DNA of 53,360 bases, taken from the IMG/VR virus record IMGVR_UViG_3300031963_000205, positions 1 to 53,360 of that record; one strand, written 5' to 3'. Below, in pieces: positions 16,602 through 23,705 of this stretch. This DNA is from a virus. How positions within the stretch are numbered: the stretch's first letter is position 1; each line of letters begins with the position of its first letter. The position numbers and the translations under genes are program-made. A model generated the notes under the pieces. That model was given only the letters and a program-made list of their open reading frames with translations, had not been told where the DNA came from and did no database searches.

Positions 16602-17465
16602 TTAAATATAGAAAATTTTGCAAGATGTGTTTTCATCGCAAACATTTTTATCATCAAGGGGGAGACCATCTATATAATAGTTTCCAACTCTAGAGTTAAC
16701 TATTGTTTGCACCGGCCTAGCAGACGGTAAGCACGCCTTGTGTTCGTCCCACCTAAACAGAGAATTTGCTATTGTCTGTCTATCAATAGTATCTTGCGCA
16801 AGATCTCCATTCATCCTGGTCTCAAAAAACCACGTAATTTCTTTTTGCACAATATTGTGTAAGTTTAGATCTTCTTCCGCAAATGATGGGTTATGTCTTT
16901 GGCCCATACAGACACGACAGTCCTTGTATATATTAGTAATTGGAGGCAAGAAGTTTCCCAGTGTAACCTTGTTCTTGCGGTCATAAATATTAAAAACAAG
17001 AAACATAATAGATTGCTTACTTACGTGATCTATATTTATTGCGAGTAATGGTCGCAACTCAAAATCATTGTTAAGGCAATTTGTGCTATCTGTGTCCCAC
17101 CACAATTTATCGGTTACTACGTCACTTGCTGGTTCCCCGTAGTATCTTTCATAACATGGGATAAAACCCAGTTTTCCAGGAAAAACCTCAGAGATCTTAA
17201 AAAATGAATCAAATGGAAGCCCCGGTAAAAAGCTCCAGAAAACGCATGAATTTTTAGAAGTAATAGAAAGATTAAATGCTACCTTTTTATATTGATCCAA
17301 TTTATAACTTGAAGAACTTACCGGCATTGAAAAACTATCATACCTAAAAATAGTTCTAAAATCCCTGTTGTTCATTTTAGCCAGAACCTCGTCTGGATTG
17401 ATGATTACATGAGGTTCATACCTCACTATCATTCCTTCTTCTGTAACACCAAAAAATGGTTTCAT
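16602..17465 (-). CDS. E2-like protein, PRTRC protein B/Prok-E2 type
   Basis: A 287-residue protein that matches the pattern of the E2-like 'protein B' of PRTRC (ParB-related, ThiF-related cassette) systems. Key features are a hydrophobic strand pair (IMFLVFNIYDRKN at 153-165), then NFLPPITNIYKD (171-182), followed by C183-R-V-C186-M-G-Q. In the family the sequence 'Pro, Asn-x-Tyr/Trp, Gly, Val-Cys-x-Gly' marks the E2 active-site flap, and C186 would be the transthiolation cysteine. A following aromatic segment (EITWFFETRMNGD) matches the family's trailing Trp/Phe block. The first 130 residues are an extra beta-rich region. Identity is low, so structure comparison is needed to be certain. Confidence 0.68.
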   Translation of the reverse strand: MKPFFGVTEEGMIVRYEPHVIINPDEVLAKMNNRDFRTIFRYDSFSMPVSSSSYKLDQYKKVAFNLSITSKNSCVFWSFLPGLPFDSFFKISEVFPGKLGFIPCYERYYGEPASDVVTDKLWWDTDSTNCLNNDFELRPLLAINIDHVSKQSIMFLVFNIYDRKNKVTLGNFLPPITNIYKDCRVCMGQRHNPSFAEEDLNLHNIVQKEITWFFETRMNGDLAQDTIDRQTIANSLFRWDEHKACLPSARPVQTIVNSRVGNYYIDGLPLDDKNVCDENTSCKIFYI

Positions 17466-17494
17466 ATTTTTTTGTTTTTAAGTTTTAACAAGAA

Positions 17495-17528
17495 AAGCAC
17501 TAGCCCCCAATAAAGAGGGCTAGTGCTT
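17495..17528 (-). terminator. Terminator after the ubiquitin-like gene
   Basis: A perfect 12-bp stem AAGCACTAGCCC/GGGCTAGTGCTT followed on the minus strand by a T-rich stretch. It lies between the ubiquitin-like gene and the E2-like gene. Confidence 0.88.
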
Positions 17529-17585
17529 AACAACTAACGATCAAAGCGTTATGGGAGAAAAATAAATAAAATAAAAATAAATATA

Positions 17586-17813
17586 TTAAGCGGCTTTTTC
17601 GTGAGCCTTATGTTGGATCGAAATCCAATCCCCATCATTGAGAACAGTAGTGTCACTGACGTTTACTCCATTGACGATGAAGCTGATTGAGCCGCCCTCG
17701 TCCCAACCCATGCGAGCAGCCAACACCTTGTTGTTCTTGATACAGGCAAGATTCGACCCAGTTGGGAGTTCTGCCATATTATCTCTTCCACCGAAGCTAA
17801 CTTTGACTTTCAT
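17586..17813 (-). CDS. Ubiquitin-like beta-grasp protein
   Basis: A 75-residue protein with the secondary-structure rhythm of a ubiquitin/ThiS-type beta-grasp fold. An opening hairpin (KVKVSFGGRDNMAELPTGS) is followed by a helix (NLACIKNNKVLAARMGW), a strand with the classic Val-Asn-Gly turn (ISFIVNGVNVS), and VLNDGDWISIQHKA, the 'Leu-x-Asp-Gly-Asp-x-Ile' ending found in MoaD/ThiS/Ubl proteins. The C-terminus is HEKAA and not Gly-Gly, as in some phage and PRTRC Ubls that end in other small residues. It sits alone between terminators at 17495-17528 and 17904-17938, so it has its own transcription unit, which would suit a protein needed in excess over its enzymes. Confidence 0.72.
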   Translation of the reverse strand: MKVKVSFGGRDNMAELPTGSNLACIKNNKVLAARMGWDEGGSISFIVNGVNVSDTTVLNDGDWISIQHKAHEKAA

Positions 17814-17903
17814 GTTATTTTATTTTTTTTGTTTGTTTGTCGAAACAAACTAATCGAGGCATTTTACTTTGGTACACCTAAACCAATCGTATCATTAGTG
17901 AAA
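17814..17903 (-). promoter_or_regulatory. Probable promoter and leader of the ubiquitin-like gene
   Basis: This gap between an upstream terminator and the start codon at 17813 must contain the promoter. On the minus strand it includes a TTAGTTTG box close to the Bacteroidota -7 element, an inverted pair of GTTTGTTT/AAACAAAC repeats (about 17831-17850), and an A-rich leader next to the ATG. I cannot fix the transcription start. Confidence 0.45.
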
Positions 17904-17938
17904 ACGAAAAACGCCCCAACTTTTGGGGCGCATTTCGT
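17904..17938 (-). terminator. GC-rich terminator hairpin upstream of the ubiquitin-like gene
   Basis: A core CGCCCCA/TGGGGCG stem extended by ACGAAA/TTTCGT outer pairs. The hairpin is rich enough to stop transcription in both directions. It insulates the ubiquitin-like gene from the operon starting at 20556. Confidence 0.75.
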
Positions 17939-17957
17939 TCTACTAACTCTAACATAA

Positions 17958-17977
17958 GGGGGCAGTTTCCTGCCCCC
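17958..17977 (-). terminator. Hairpin after the 90-aa gene
   Basis: GGGGGCA/TGCCCCC with a six-base loop, 7 bp past the stop codon of the gene ending at 17984. The minus-strand continuation is only moderately T-rich. The hairpin at 17904-17938 follows it in tandem. Confidence 0.65.
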
Positions 17978-17983
17978 TACTTG

Positions 17984-18256
17984 TTAACCAAATTTTATAT
18001 TTTGAGAAAACTTCGCTAATATTTTATTTTTTGTGTAATGTTTAATTTCTTCATCTTTCAATTCGGTCCTATGCGTAGCAAAAAAACCTATCATTTTTCT
18101 TTGCTTTTTCGGGTAACTAAGTATCAGTGATTCTGTTCCGTGAATACCTACAACTATGCCTACTGGCAAATAGGTAACGGATTTCCCCCCAATATGTCTT
18201 TGATAAACTAGGTAATAAAGTTTATCCCTGACCATTATCTTGATGTGAAATGGCAA
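17984..18256 (-). CDS. Hypothetical protein, 90 aa, beta-rich and basic
   Basis: A 90-residue basic protein. Short strands dominate (DKLYYLVYQRHIGG, VTYLPVGIVVGIHGTESLIL), followed by a helix with lysines (KDEEIKHYTKNKILAKF). It resembles small beta-barrel phage proteins but shows no family signature. The start overlaps the end of the 155-residue gene by 35 bp; a later start (MVRDKLYYLV) would still overlap slightly. It is the last gene of the 18-20.5 kb operon. Confidence 0.65.
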   Translation of the reverse strand: MPFHIKIMVRDKLYYLVYQRHIGGKSVTYLPVGIVVGIHGTESLILSYPKKQRKMIGFFATHRTELKDEEIKHYTKNKILAKFSQNIKFG

Positions 18257-18689
18257 AATTGCTCGTTTTAAGCAAAATCGCCGGTTCCTTAGTCAATATT
18301 CTAAGGGGATTCTGATCAAGGTGACTAGTTTTCAATCTCTCAAAACAATCAGTAAATCTATATATCTTACTTTTTTTGCGTTTTTTCTCTGTGTTATATA
18401 AAACGGCTGTTTTTCTCAGCTCATTAATTGTTTCATTATGGTTTTCTGTTTCTGCAACCAAAACCGTATATGCATACAATTGATCAGAATTTACTTGATC
18501 TAACACTTCTTGAGAACCCACCAATATGGTAACTGGATATTTCTGTGGCTTTGGAGGAGTCTCCTCGGTTCCCTGATTCTGCTGCTCTCTAACATACTCA
18601 TTTATATTCTGCATGATAGAGTTTTTGGTGTTATCGTCTACCGGAGAGGTAGAGATAATTCTAGTTATTTGCTGTAGAGACAATTTCAT
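18222..18689 (-). CDS. Hypothetical protein, 155 aa
   Basis: A 155-residue protein. The N-terminus (MKLSLQQITRIISTSPVDDN) and a helix (NSIMQNINEYVREQQNQG) precede a Pro/Glu linker (TEETPPKPQKYP). Then comes a small alpha/beta unit (VTILVGSQEVLDQVNSDQL, YAYTVLVAETENHNETINEL). The last third is basic and may be disordered. Nothing diagnostic is visible. It follows the 64-residue gene directly. Confidence 0.65.
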   Translation of the reverse strand: MKLSLQQITRIISTSPVDDNTKNSIMQNINEYVREQQNQGTEETPPKPQKYPVTILVGSQEVLDQVNSDQLYAYTVLVAETENHNETINELRKTAVLYNTEKKRKKSKIYRFTDCFERLKTSHLDQNPLRILTKEPAILLKTSNFAISHQDNGQG

Positions 18690-18690
18690 T

Positions 18691-18885
18691 TTATTGTTTG
18701 TATATTATTTCTTCTGATTTATTTATGGCCTTTAAAGCCATTATCCTGCAAGACTCTCTGTCATTATTGTAAGTGCCATCTGGGCGCATTGGACAAGATA
18801 TTATTCTTAATGTATCCATGCATATGTGAATCCCTTCAGTCAAGTTTTTAACTTCTTGAATTAGTTCTTCCCTGGATTTTTCCAT
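18691..18885 (-). CDS. Hypothetical protein, 64 aa
   Basis: A 64-residue helical protein (EELIQEVKNLTEGIHICMDT and RIMALKAINKSEEIIYKQ) with a central Cys-Pro turn (RIISCPMRPDGTYNND). It lies one base from the next gene and five from the previous one, which supports it being real. No family recognised. Confidence 0.62.
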   Translation of the reverse strand: MEKSREELIQEVKNLTEGIHICMDTLRIISCPMRPDGTYNNDRESCRIMALKAINKSEEIIYKQ

Positions 18886-18890
18886 TTTAT

Positions 18891-19103
18891 TTAAAACGTG
18901 GGGTCGCCTTCTTCATTGGTAAAATTATCATTAGACCAAATTGGTATTCCTGTATTTGAGAGGGCAGGAAAATGTTTTAGGCAACTAGACGCTTCTTTCT
19001 TAAGTTTTTCTAGTTTCTTTGATTTTGTTTGCATGAGAGAAACATCAATCAAAAATTTTTTTGTTCTGCTCAGACTTGAATATTGCTCATACCTTAGGCT
19101 CAT
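18891..19103 (-). CDS. Hypothetical protein, 70 aa
   Basis: A 70-residue protein whose start overlaps the stop of the upstream gene by 4 bp. The first half is a basic helix (KKFLIDVSLMQTKSKKLEKL); the second half is polar with a Trp (GIPIWSNDNFTNEEGDP). No motif or membrane segment. Supported by coupling and codon use only. Confidence 0.6.
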   Translation of the reverse strand: MSLRYEQYSSLSRTKKFLIDVSLMQTKSKKLEKLKKEASSCLKHFPALSNTGIPIWSNDNFTNEEGDPTF

Positions 19104-19345
19104 AGCTTGGCGTCAATGCGTGTTTCCAAGACGTCTCGAATCTCGTATAGAACGGCACCAAGTGCCGTAGAATTAAAATCCATTGTCTGGGAGCGTACGC
19201 ACTCCGCAACAAGCTCGGGATGTTTCTCAGCGTAACCCTCTCCTAGTTGTTTATCGATCTCAGTAATAGCCTGTGATAGATATGTTCCGATTGTTGTTCC
19301 AGCTTGGAACACTGCATTTGTGTTGTTTATTGTTGGTCTTTCCAT
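19100..19345 (-). CDS. Hypothetical protein, 81 aa
   Basis: An 81-residue soluble protein, helical throughout, with TIGTYLSQAITEIDKQLGEG and ELVAECVRSQTMDFNSTALG segments. It ends in an acidic-basic helix (VLYEIRDVLETRIDAKL). Base composition is a little higher in G+C than in the neighbours. No family recognised. Part of the operon 17984-20556. Confidence 0.65.
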   Translation of the reverse strand: MERPTINNTNAVFQAGTTIGTYLSQAITEIDKQLGEGYAEKHPELVAECVRSQTMDFNSTALGAVLYEIRDVLETRIDAKL

Positions 19346-19360
19346 AAAATATTTAACTAC

Positions 19361-19606
19361 TTAGTGATAATACTCCCATTCAGAGAAGTAAGATTCCAGT
19401 TCATATAGCTCTTGATCGCATTTAACAAGTGGCTTGTCTAACTTAAATAACTTGTCTGGATCATTTGTTTTGTCCATAAATTTTGCAACTTTTTTAGATA
19501 ATTTTTTGTATCTTTGTCTAAAGTCTTTGGTTTCTAGTTTTACTTTTTTAAAATATAAATTTAAATCTTTCTGTAGTTTGTTTAATTCCTTTATTGTTTC
19601 ATTCAT
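19361..19606 (-). CDS. Hypothetical coiled-coil protein, 81 aa
   Basis: An 81-residue, highly charged protein that reads as one long coiled coil with lysine and glutamate alternating (ELNKLQKDLNLYFKKVKLE, RQRYKKLSKKVAKFMDKTND), then a short acidic end. The start overlaps the preceding stop by 4 bp. It might dimerise or bind a partner; no function is recognised. Confidence 0.65.
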   Translation of the reverse strand: MNETIKELNKLQKDLNLYFKKVKLETKDFRQRYKKLSKKVAKFMDKTNDPDKLFKLDKPLVKCDQELYELESYFSEWEYYH

Positions 19607-20556
19607 AGTAGGTCGTCTCCTTCAAATTCTTCTATGTAAAACGTGCTATTTATTTTGGGGATAGTTTTTCCAACTGTTGACTTATCATAAACAGTTATCT
19701 TCCATGTCCCGCCGCGATAACAAAGGTCCCATGCTTTATCAAAAGCATCTTTACCGACAAAGGCATTGACAAGTTTCTCTGCTACCAATTCCAGTTCTGA
19801 GTCAAATCCTTTAACTAATATTCTACTTGACCCTGCGCAAGAATTTCTACCTATCCAAACCCTAGGACTATTAGGCAGCCTATTTTTACCTAACCTGATA
19901 ATTCCTATCCTAGATCGCAATTCATTGTTTATACACCTAATTGCTTTTCTCCACTTATACATCAGGTATTCCTGCCCCTGTTCTGTATTAAAAAATTCGC
20001 CGACAAATCTTTCTGCTTCTTTTTCTGTAAAGAAATCTGTATTGTTTTCGTCACTTATCTGGTCTTTGTATAGAAGACTGTACAAATCATCTTTAGACAA
20101 CCATAACCTTAATTCTTCAAGAGTAAGATATTCTTCTTCAATTAAATCATTGAATTTTATCTGTGAGGGAATCCAAGACACTATATTTTCAAAACGGCGA
20201 ATATTTATAATAGGTTCTTCCGTCATGATAGGGGAAACCAATGAAACACTTTGTTCAGGAACTTTACCCTTATTAATTTCTGTTTCAGAAACCATTACCT
20301 CCTCACAATTTAAATCGTCTATGGCTTCTTTGCCGTGTACATTTACATCAACATACTGATCTACTGATACAAATAACTCTAATTGCTCAAACTTTGGTAA
20401 AGTTTTTCCAATTTTAGAGGCATGCTTCTTTCTTTTTTTACCTTTTAATAATTTCTGTTCACGTTCAACAGAGCATAAATGTGATTCACAAATAACGCTA
20501 CTAAGTTGATCCATGTATTTTTTTCTTAAAAGAGCAATTTCTTTTTTTGTTTTCAT
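19603..20556 (-). CDS. Hypothetical protein, 317 aa
   Basis: A 317-residue protein and the first gene after the structured element at 20598-20706. The N-terminus is basic (LRKKYMDQLSSVICESHLCS, KLLKGKKRKKHASKIGK). The middle (about 70-120) is acidic and probably disordered. The C-terminal half contains a helical block (LTLEELRLWLSKDDLYSLLY) and a Gly/Arg-rich segment (RVWIGRNSCAGSSRILVKG), then a globular end (YRGGTWKITVYDKS). No family is recognised; a DNA- or RNA-related role is possible from the basic regions. Confidence 0.7.
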   Translation of the reverse strand: MKTKKEIALLRKKYMDQLSSVICESHLCSVEREQKLLKGKKRKKHASKIGKTLPKFEQLELFVSVDQYVDVNVHGKEAIDDLNCEEVMVSETEINKGKVPEQSVSLVSPIMTEEPIINIRRFENIVSWIPSQIKFNDLIEEEYLTLEELRLWLSKDDLYSLLYKDQISDENNTDFFTEKEAERFVGEFFNTEQGQEYLMYKWRKAIRCINNELRSRIGIIRLGKNRLPNSPRVWIGRNSCAGSSRILVKGFDSELELVAEKLVNAFVGKDAFDKAWDLCYRGGTWKITVYDKSTVGKTIPKINSTFYIEEFEGDDLL

Positions 20557-20597
20557 GTTTGTTTTAATTGTTGTTCCAAACTTTCCAGTATTATAAG

Positions 20598-20706
20598 CCC
20601 GAAACGCTGTTGCCTACCGATTTTGACTCAAGCTTGCGCTTGTCCGTTGATCTCCGCTACGCGGATCTAAACGGAGCGTAAAAATAGGAGGCATACGCGT
20701 TTCGGG
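20598..20706. ncRNA. Structured three-way-junction element (candidate ncRNA or leader RNA)
   Basis: A GC-rich 109-nt element in AT-rich DNA, 41 bp upstream of the 317-residue gene. The outer helix is a perfect 10-bp pairing of CCCGAAACGC (20598-20607) with GCGTTTCGGG (20697-20706), extended by GT/AC and TGCCT/AGGCA. Two hairpins lie inside: CAAGC/GCTTG (20629-20642), and TCCGTT/AACGGA continuing into GATC-CCGC/GCGG-ATC (20643-20675). No reading frame explains it. It could be a small RNA, a leader regulating the downstream operon, or a DNA protein-binding site. Strand cannot be decided. Confidence 0.6.
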
Positions 20707-20791
20707 AAAAGAACAAGTTCGGATGATACACAAAAAAATTTTTTAAGTCAATACTATTTTTAAAAATTATTTTTTTGACTGAATATCATAC

Positions 20792-21439
20792 TCAACAACA
20801 AACACCTACGGGAACAAATTTTTGTACCGATTCAGTAATTTTGTTGCACACGGCTGTATGTTTTACAGACGATGTCAAGTGAGGTGGAACCAGACCAGTC
20901 TTATATTTGATGATCACTTCAACCCCTTTATCAAAAGGTTCAAACAGCACAAAAGTAATTTTGTCTCCTTTGGTTACAAAGATAGGTAGAATAACTATAT
21001 TTACTGTAGAACTGTCTACCACCTTATTTACGATTTCTTGGAGTGAATTTATTTGCTTTATTTGTTTTTCGAAGTCTGTCTGAGCCACAGCTTCATTGTA
21101 TTTTACCAGCCAATTAGAATATTCATCTATTTGTTTACTAGACGGTTTTTGGTTTATGAAAAGTTTTGCTTCAAATTCGTTTTCATATTTGATAATAGGT
21201 TTTTTGGGTTCCAGTTTTTTGATTGGTTTCTCCACCTCTTTATTTAATTTTGGTGGTCTTCCCCTTCTCTTTGCTGGAATATCCTTTTTTACTAGCTTTG
21301 CTTTGGGGGGTCTTCCTCTCCTCTTTTTAGTCTCTACTATTTTTGTAGCTACTTTATTTTTTGGCGGTCTTCCCCTTTTCTTCGGTGCTTCGGTTTTAGT
21401 TTTCGCTATTTTATTTTTTTTGATTTTTGCGTTCCGCAT
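20792..21439 (-). CDS. AT-hook protein
   Basis: A protein of about 215 residues (from the ATG at 21439; another in-frame ATG is at 21466) carrying three AT-hook motifs, each a Lys/Arg-Arg-Gly-Arg-Pro-Pro-Lys core, within the first 75 residues. AT-hooks bind the minor groove of AT-rich DNA and are common in proteins that organise or regulate it. The spacing is about 18-20 residues. The C-terminal half is globular and beta-rich (STVNIVILPIFVTKGDKITF, VEVIIKYKTGLVPPH). It may organise the AT-rich phage genome or act as a regulator; this is inferred from the motif alone. It overlaps the end of the upstream gene by 29 bp. Confidence 0.82.
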   Translation of the reverse strand: MRNAKIKKNKIAKTKTEAPKKRGRPPKNKVATKIVETKKRRGRPPKAKLVKKDIPAKRRGRPPKLNKEVEKPIKKLEPKKPIIKYENEFEAKLFINQKPSSKQIDEYSNWLVKYNEAVAQTDFEKQIKQINSLQEIVNKVVDSSTVNIVILPIFVTKGDKITFVLFEPFDKGVEVIIKYKTGLVPPHLTSSVKHTAVCNKITESVQKFVPVGVCC

Positions 21440-22073
21440 ATGCGTCAAATTCTCCCGTAGAAACAAGAGATAACTCTATCGTCTCTTTAAGTAGGTCTGC
21501 TGTAATTGACACCATTTCTTCTGTTATCTTTGGGTCATTGTTGTTTTTCTGCCTTATCAGATCAAAGAACATGTCAAACATCAAAGAAAAATTATTTATA
21601 GATTCATTTAAAAACTGTCCTTGAATATCTATGTGGCATAGATTTTTCTTTTTCTTTGACTCAAGTATATCAAATTCTTTTAACGTGTCTGACAACATCA
21701 TTGGCACAAAAAAAGTCCCAACTACAAATCCAGTATCGTCATCTATTAGTTTATCTATTTGCCCTGTTTCAATAGGGTATTCTTTTTTTATTTCATCTGA
21801 TGAGTTTTCTATTTTTTTATTTGGTGATTTGTTTTTTATAGATTTTATTACGGTCTTTACCTGGTCTAGCAAATGCTGAACTACGAATGGTCGAGGTTCA
21901 TCACTTTCATACACTTTATCAAACCTTTTTATTATTTCGCCTACCATGTAGGCATGAAGAAGGTCATATTTGTCCAGCCCCTTGATAGGAGAGACAGTTG
22001 TTTCAAAAGAAAAGACGGCGCTAAAAAAACTATTTTTATAGTCAGTAGCTAAAATAAAGTTGTCTTTTTTCAT
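21411..22073 (-). CDS. Hypothetical protein, 220 aa
   Basis: A 220-residue protein first in its operon and coupled to the AT-hook gene. It opens with a compact hydrophobic segment (FILATDYKNSFFSAVFSFET), followed by helices and a lysine-rich polar linker (about 90-115). A second helical block includes FNESINNFSLMFDMFFDLIR written as LNESINNFSLMFDM. No catalytic motif or transmembrane helix. A long inverted repeat sits just upstream of its start (22088-22136). No family recognised. Confidence 0.68.
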   Translation of the reverse strand: MKKDNFILATDYKNSFFSAVFSFETTVSPIKGLDKYDLLHAYMVGEIIKRFDKVYESDEPRPFVVQHLLDQVKTVIKSIKNKSPNKKIENSSDEIKKEYPIETGQIDKLIDDDTGFVVGTFFVPMMLSDTLKEFDILESKKKKNLCHIDIQGQFLNESINNFSLMFDMFFDLIRQKNNNDPKITEEMVSITADLLKETIELSLVSTGEFDAYAERKNQKK

Positions 22074-22087
22074 AATGTTTTGTTTTA

Positions 22088-22136
22088 ACCTTTGTAATTA
22101 AATTATTTGTCAAAATAAATAATTAATCACAAAGGT
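22088..22136. repeat. Imperfect inverted repeat upstream of the 220-aa gene, likely operator
   Basis: ACCTTTGT (22088-22095) pairs with ACAAAGGT (22129-22136), and the AT-rich interior (AATTAA-ATTATTT against AAATAAATAATTAAT) continues the pairing almost to the centre. It lies 15 bp upstream of a start codon, as an operator or mRNA hairpin would. Confidence 0.55.
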
Positions 22137-22217
22137 ATATATATCTTACACATTTTTTTAATTTTTCAAAAAAAATAGCATTTTGCTGTTTTTATTGAGT
22201 TATCTTAACGCCCCATA

Positions 22218-22254
22218 CGTATATACTATAAGGACAAACCTTATAGTATATACG
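22218..22254. repeat. Perfect 16-bp hairpin in the 22.1-22.3 kb gap
   Basis: CGTATATACTATAAGG (22218-22233) and CCTTATAGTATATACG (22239-22254) are perfectly complementary with a five-base loop. Outer CGCC/GGCG bases can add more pairs. There is no T tract on either side, so it is not a standard terminator. It lies about 55 bp past the stop of the 123-residue membrane gene. Confidence 0.6.
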
Positions 22255-22309
22255 CATAAATATGGCGGTTATTGAGACTCTGCTGTCTTAATGACAACTG
22301 GCGTCTTCA

Positions 22310-22681
22310 TCAGTTTAACTGATGAAGCTTCGTCAGTTTCGCAAAGATCGATTTGACATCAGCGACATTGAATTTCGATTCTTTTACAGTGTCCTCAGAA
22401 ATAGTTTCACTGATCACAGTGTCTGTTCCTGAAGCCGTAAACGATTTCAATTCCTCCAGCTCCCGATTGCGCCGTTTTTCTTCGAATAGCTCACTGAGTT
22501 TGCTGGCTTTATTTTTAACTTTCTCTGCTATGCAGATTCCTGCGCCAACGGCCCACAAGGTGGTAGCCACCCCGATTGCCGTTTTAGCTGTGGACACCCC
22601 TACTTGTAAGGCATACTTACCTACAATTGGAGCATTTTTAACCGCGAATTTTGTTGCTGTATTCGTTACCTGACTAAGCAT
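22310..22681 (-). CDS. Small protein with a hydrophobic glycine/alanine-rich segment
   Basis: A 123-residue protein. Residues about 14-52 are hydrophobic and rich in Gly, Ala and Val (VGKYALQVGVSTAKTAIGV, ATTLWAVGAGICIA), giving at least one probable transmembrane helix. The rest is charged: a basic-acidic helix (KVKNKASKLSELFEEKRRNR) and a Ser/Thr-rich tail. The stop codon sits in the loop of an 11-bp palindrome (CTTCATCAGTT/AACTGATGAAG, 22305-22327). Membrane association is likely; function is unknown. Confidence 0.68.
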   Translation of the reverse strand: MLSQVTNTATKFAVKNAPIVGKYALQVGVSTAKTAIGVATTLWAVGAGICIAEKVKNKASKLSELFEEKRRNRELEELKSFTASGTDTVISETISEDTVKESKFNVADVKSIFAKLTKLHQLN

Positions 22682-22720
22682 AATATTTATTGTTTATGTG
22701 TTTTAGTTGTTTTCGGTATT

Positions 22721-23680
22721 TTAAAAGGTATCCGATTCACCTTTTTGACTCACCTCAAACGGGGACTTTGTCCACGTCGAAGGGAAGCAAAAGTTTTCGC
22801 CGACATTATCTGCTTTACTGACTGACATAGGGAAGTTAATTTCCACAACACTGATCAGTGGAATTTGTTCCCTTGTGTTTTTAACCTTATAAAGGTCAAT
22901 TTGTGACTGGTCATCCAGGCCCGCAAGCTCGGGCAGGAATGACACAATCTTTAGTAGTTTATCTCTCTGTCTACCGAAGTTAAAGTTTTTCGATCTAACC
23001 AACGAAGTCGAAGAACTTACTCCTTTCTCTACGTGTTGCTCTACACAGTTGTAGAGCTTTAGTAGATTCATTTTCATTGTCTGGTTATCCATGACCCTCA
23101 ATGAGTTCATGATGTTTTTAAACAACATCGCCGTTTCTGGGGATGGACCGTATAGAGTCGTCAGAAACCGAGTGAATATACAAGCCTTCAGCTTGCCTAG
23201 TCTCAAGGTTACTTTTTCGCACCCATCGGTTTTTTCCTGAGCTGAGCTATCAAGACCAAACAAGTTTAGTCTATCTTCTCCGGGTTGTCTAAACAGCTCT
23301 TGCGTTAATGTCACAAGACTTTTTATTGGGACGGTTGCTTTGCTCACGACACCTTTTGGAGTCTGAACGCAACTACCTCCATTGGGAGCCACATAATTTC
23401 CATGCGGCAATGGCAAGGCAGCAGTAGCCCAGTTTACACTGGCCTGCTCTGTCTTGTTCACAATAAAAGGAGGTGTGCCGCAAGACGCTCCCATGAGTCT
23501 TGCAACACCATTTCTTACTTTGTAAGAAGCCACCTTTACTGTGTTCCCTTGTTTTAGAGCAAATCCTATTTGGGTTTGCTCCTCAGGCAAAATGGTTACC
23601 TGATTTTTGTTGTATGTATTTACATTAATTAATGACCCAGTTTTTCCGTGGGTCACGGATCTTGTAAGTGTTTGTTGCAC
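22721..23680 (-). CDS. Hypothetical protein, 319 aa
   Basis: A 319-residue protein with its own upstream intergenic region. The N-terminus is beta-rich (RSVTHGKTGSLINVNTY, VTILPEEQTQIGFALKQG, NTVKVASYKVRNG). A Gly/Asn-rich stretch (PLPHGNYVAPNGGS) follows, then a long helical region (TLYGPSPETAMLFKNIMNSL) with basic patches (RSKNFNFGRQRDKLLK). Codon use is somewhat more GC-rich than in the surroundings, suggesting high expression. It could be structural, but nothing identifies it. Confidence 0.68.
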   Translation of the reverse strand: MQQTLTRSVTHGKTGSLINVNTYNKNQVTILPEEQTQIGFALKQGNTVKVASYKVRNGVARLMGASCGTPPFIVNKTEQASVNWATAALPLPHGNYVAPNGGSCVQTPKGVVSKATVPIKSLVTLTQELFRQPGEDRLNLFGLDSSAQEKTDGCEKVTLRLGKLKACIFTRFLTTLYGPSPETAMLFKNIMNSLRVMDNQTMKMNLLKLYNCVEQHVEKGVSSSTSLVRSKNFNFGRQRDKLLKIVSFLPELAGLDDQSQIDLYKVKNTREQIPLISVVEINFPMSVSKADNVGENFCFPSTWTKSPFEVSQKGESDTF

Positions 23681-23705
23681 TTTATTTTTTTATTTATTGT
23701 TGTAT

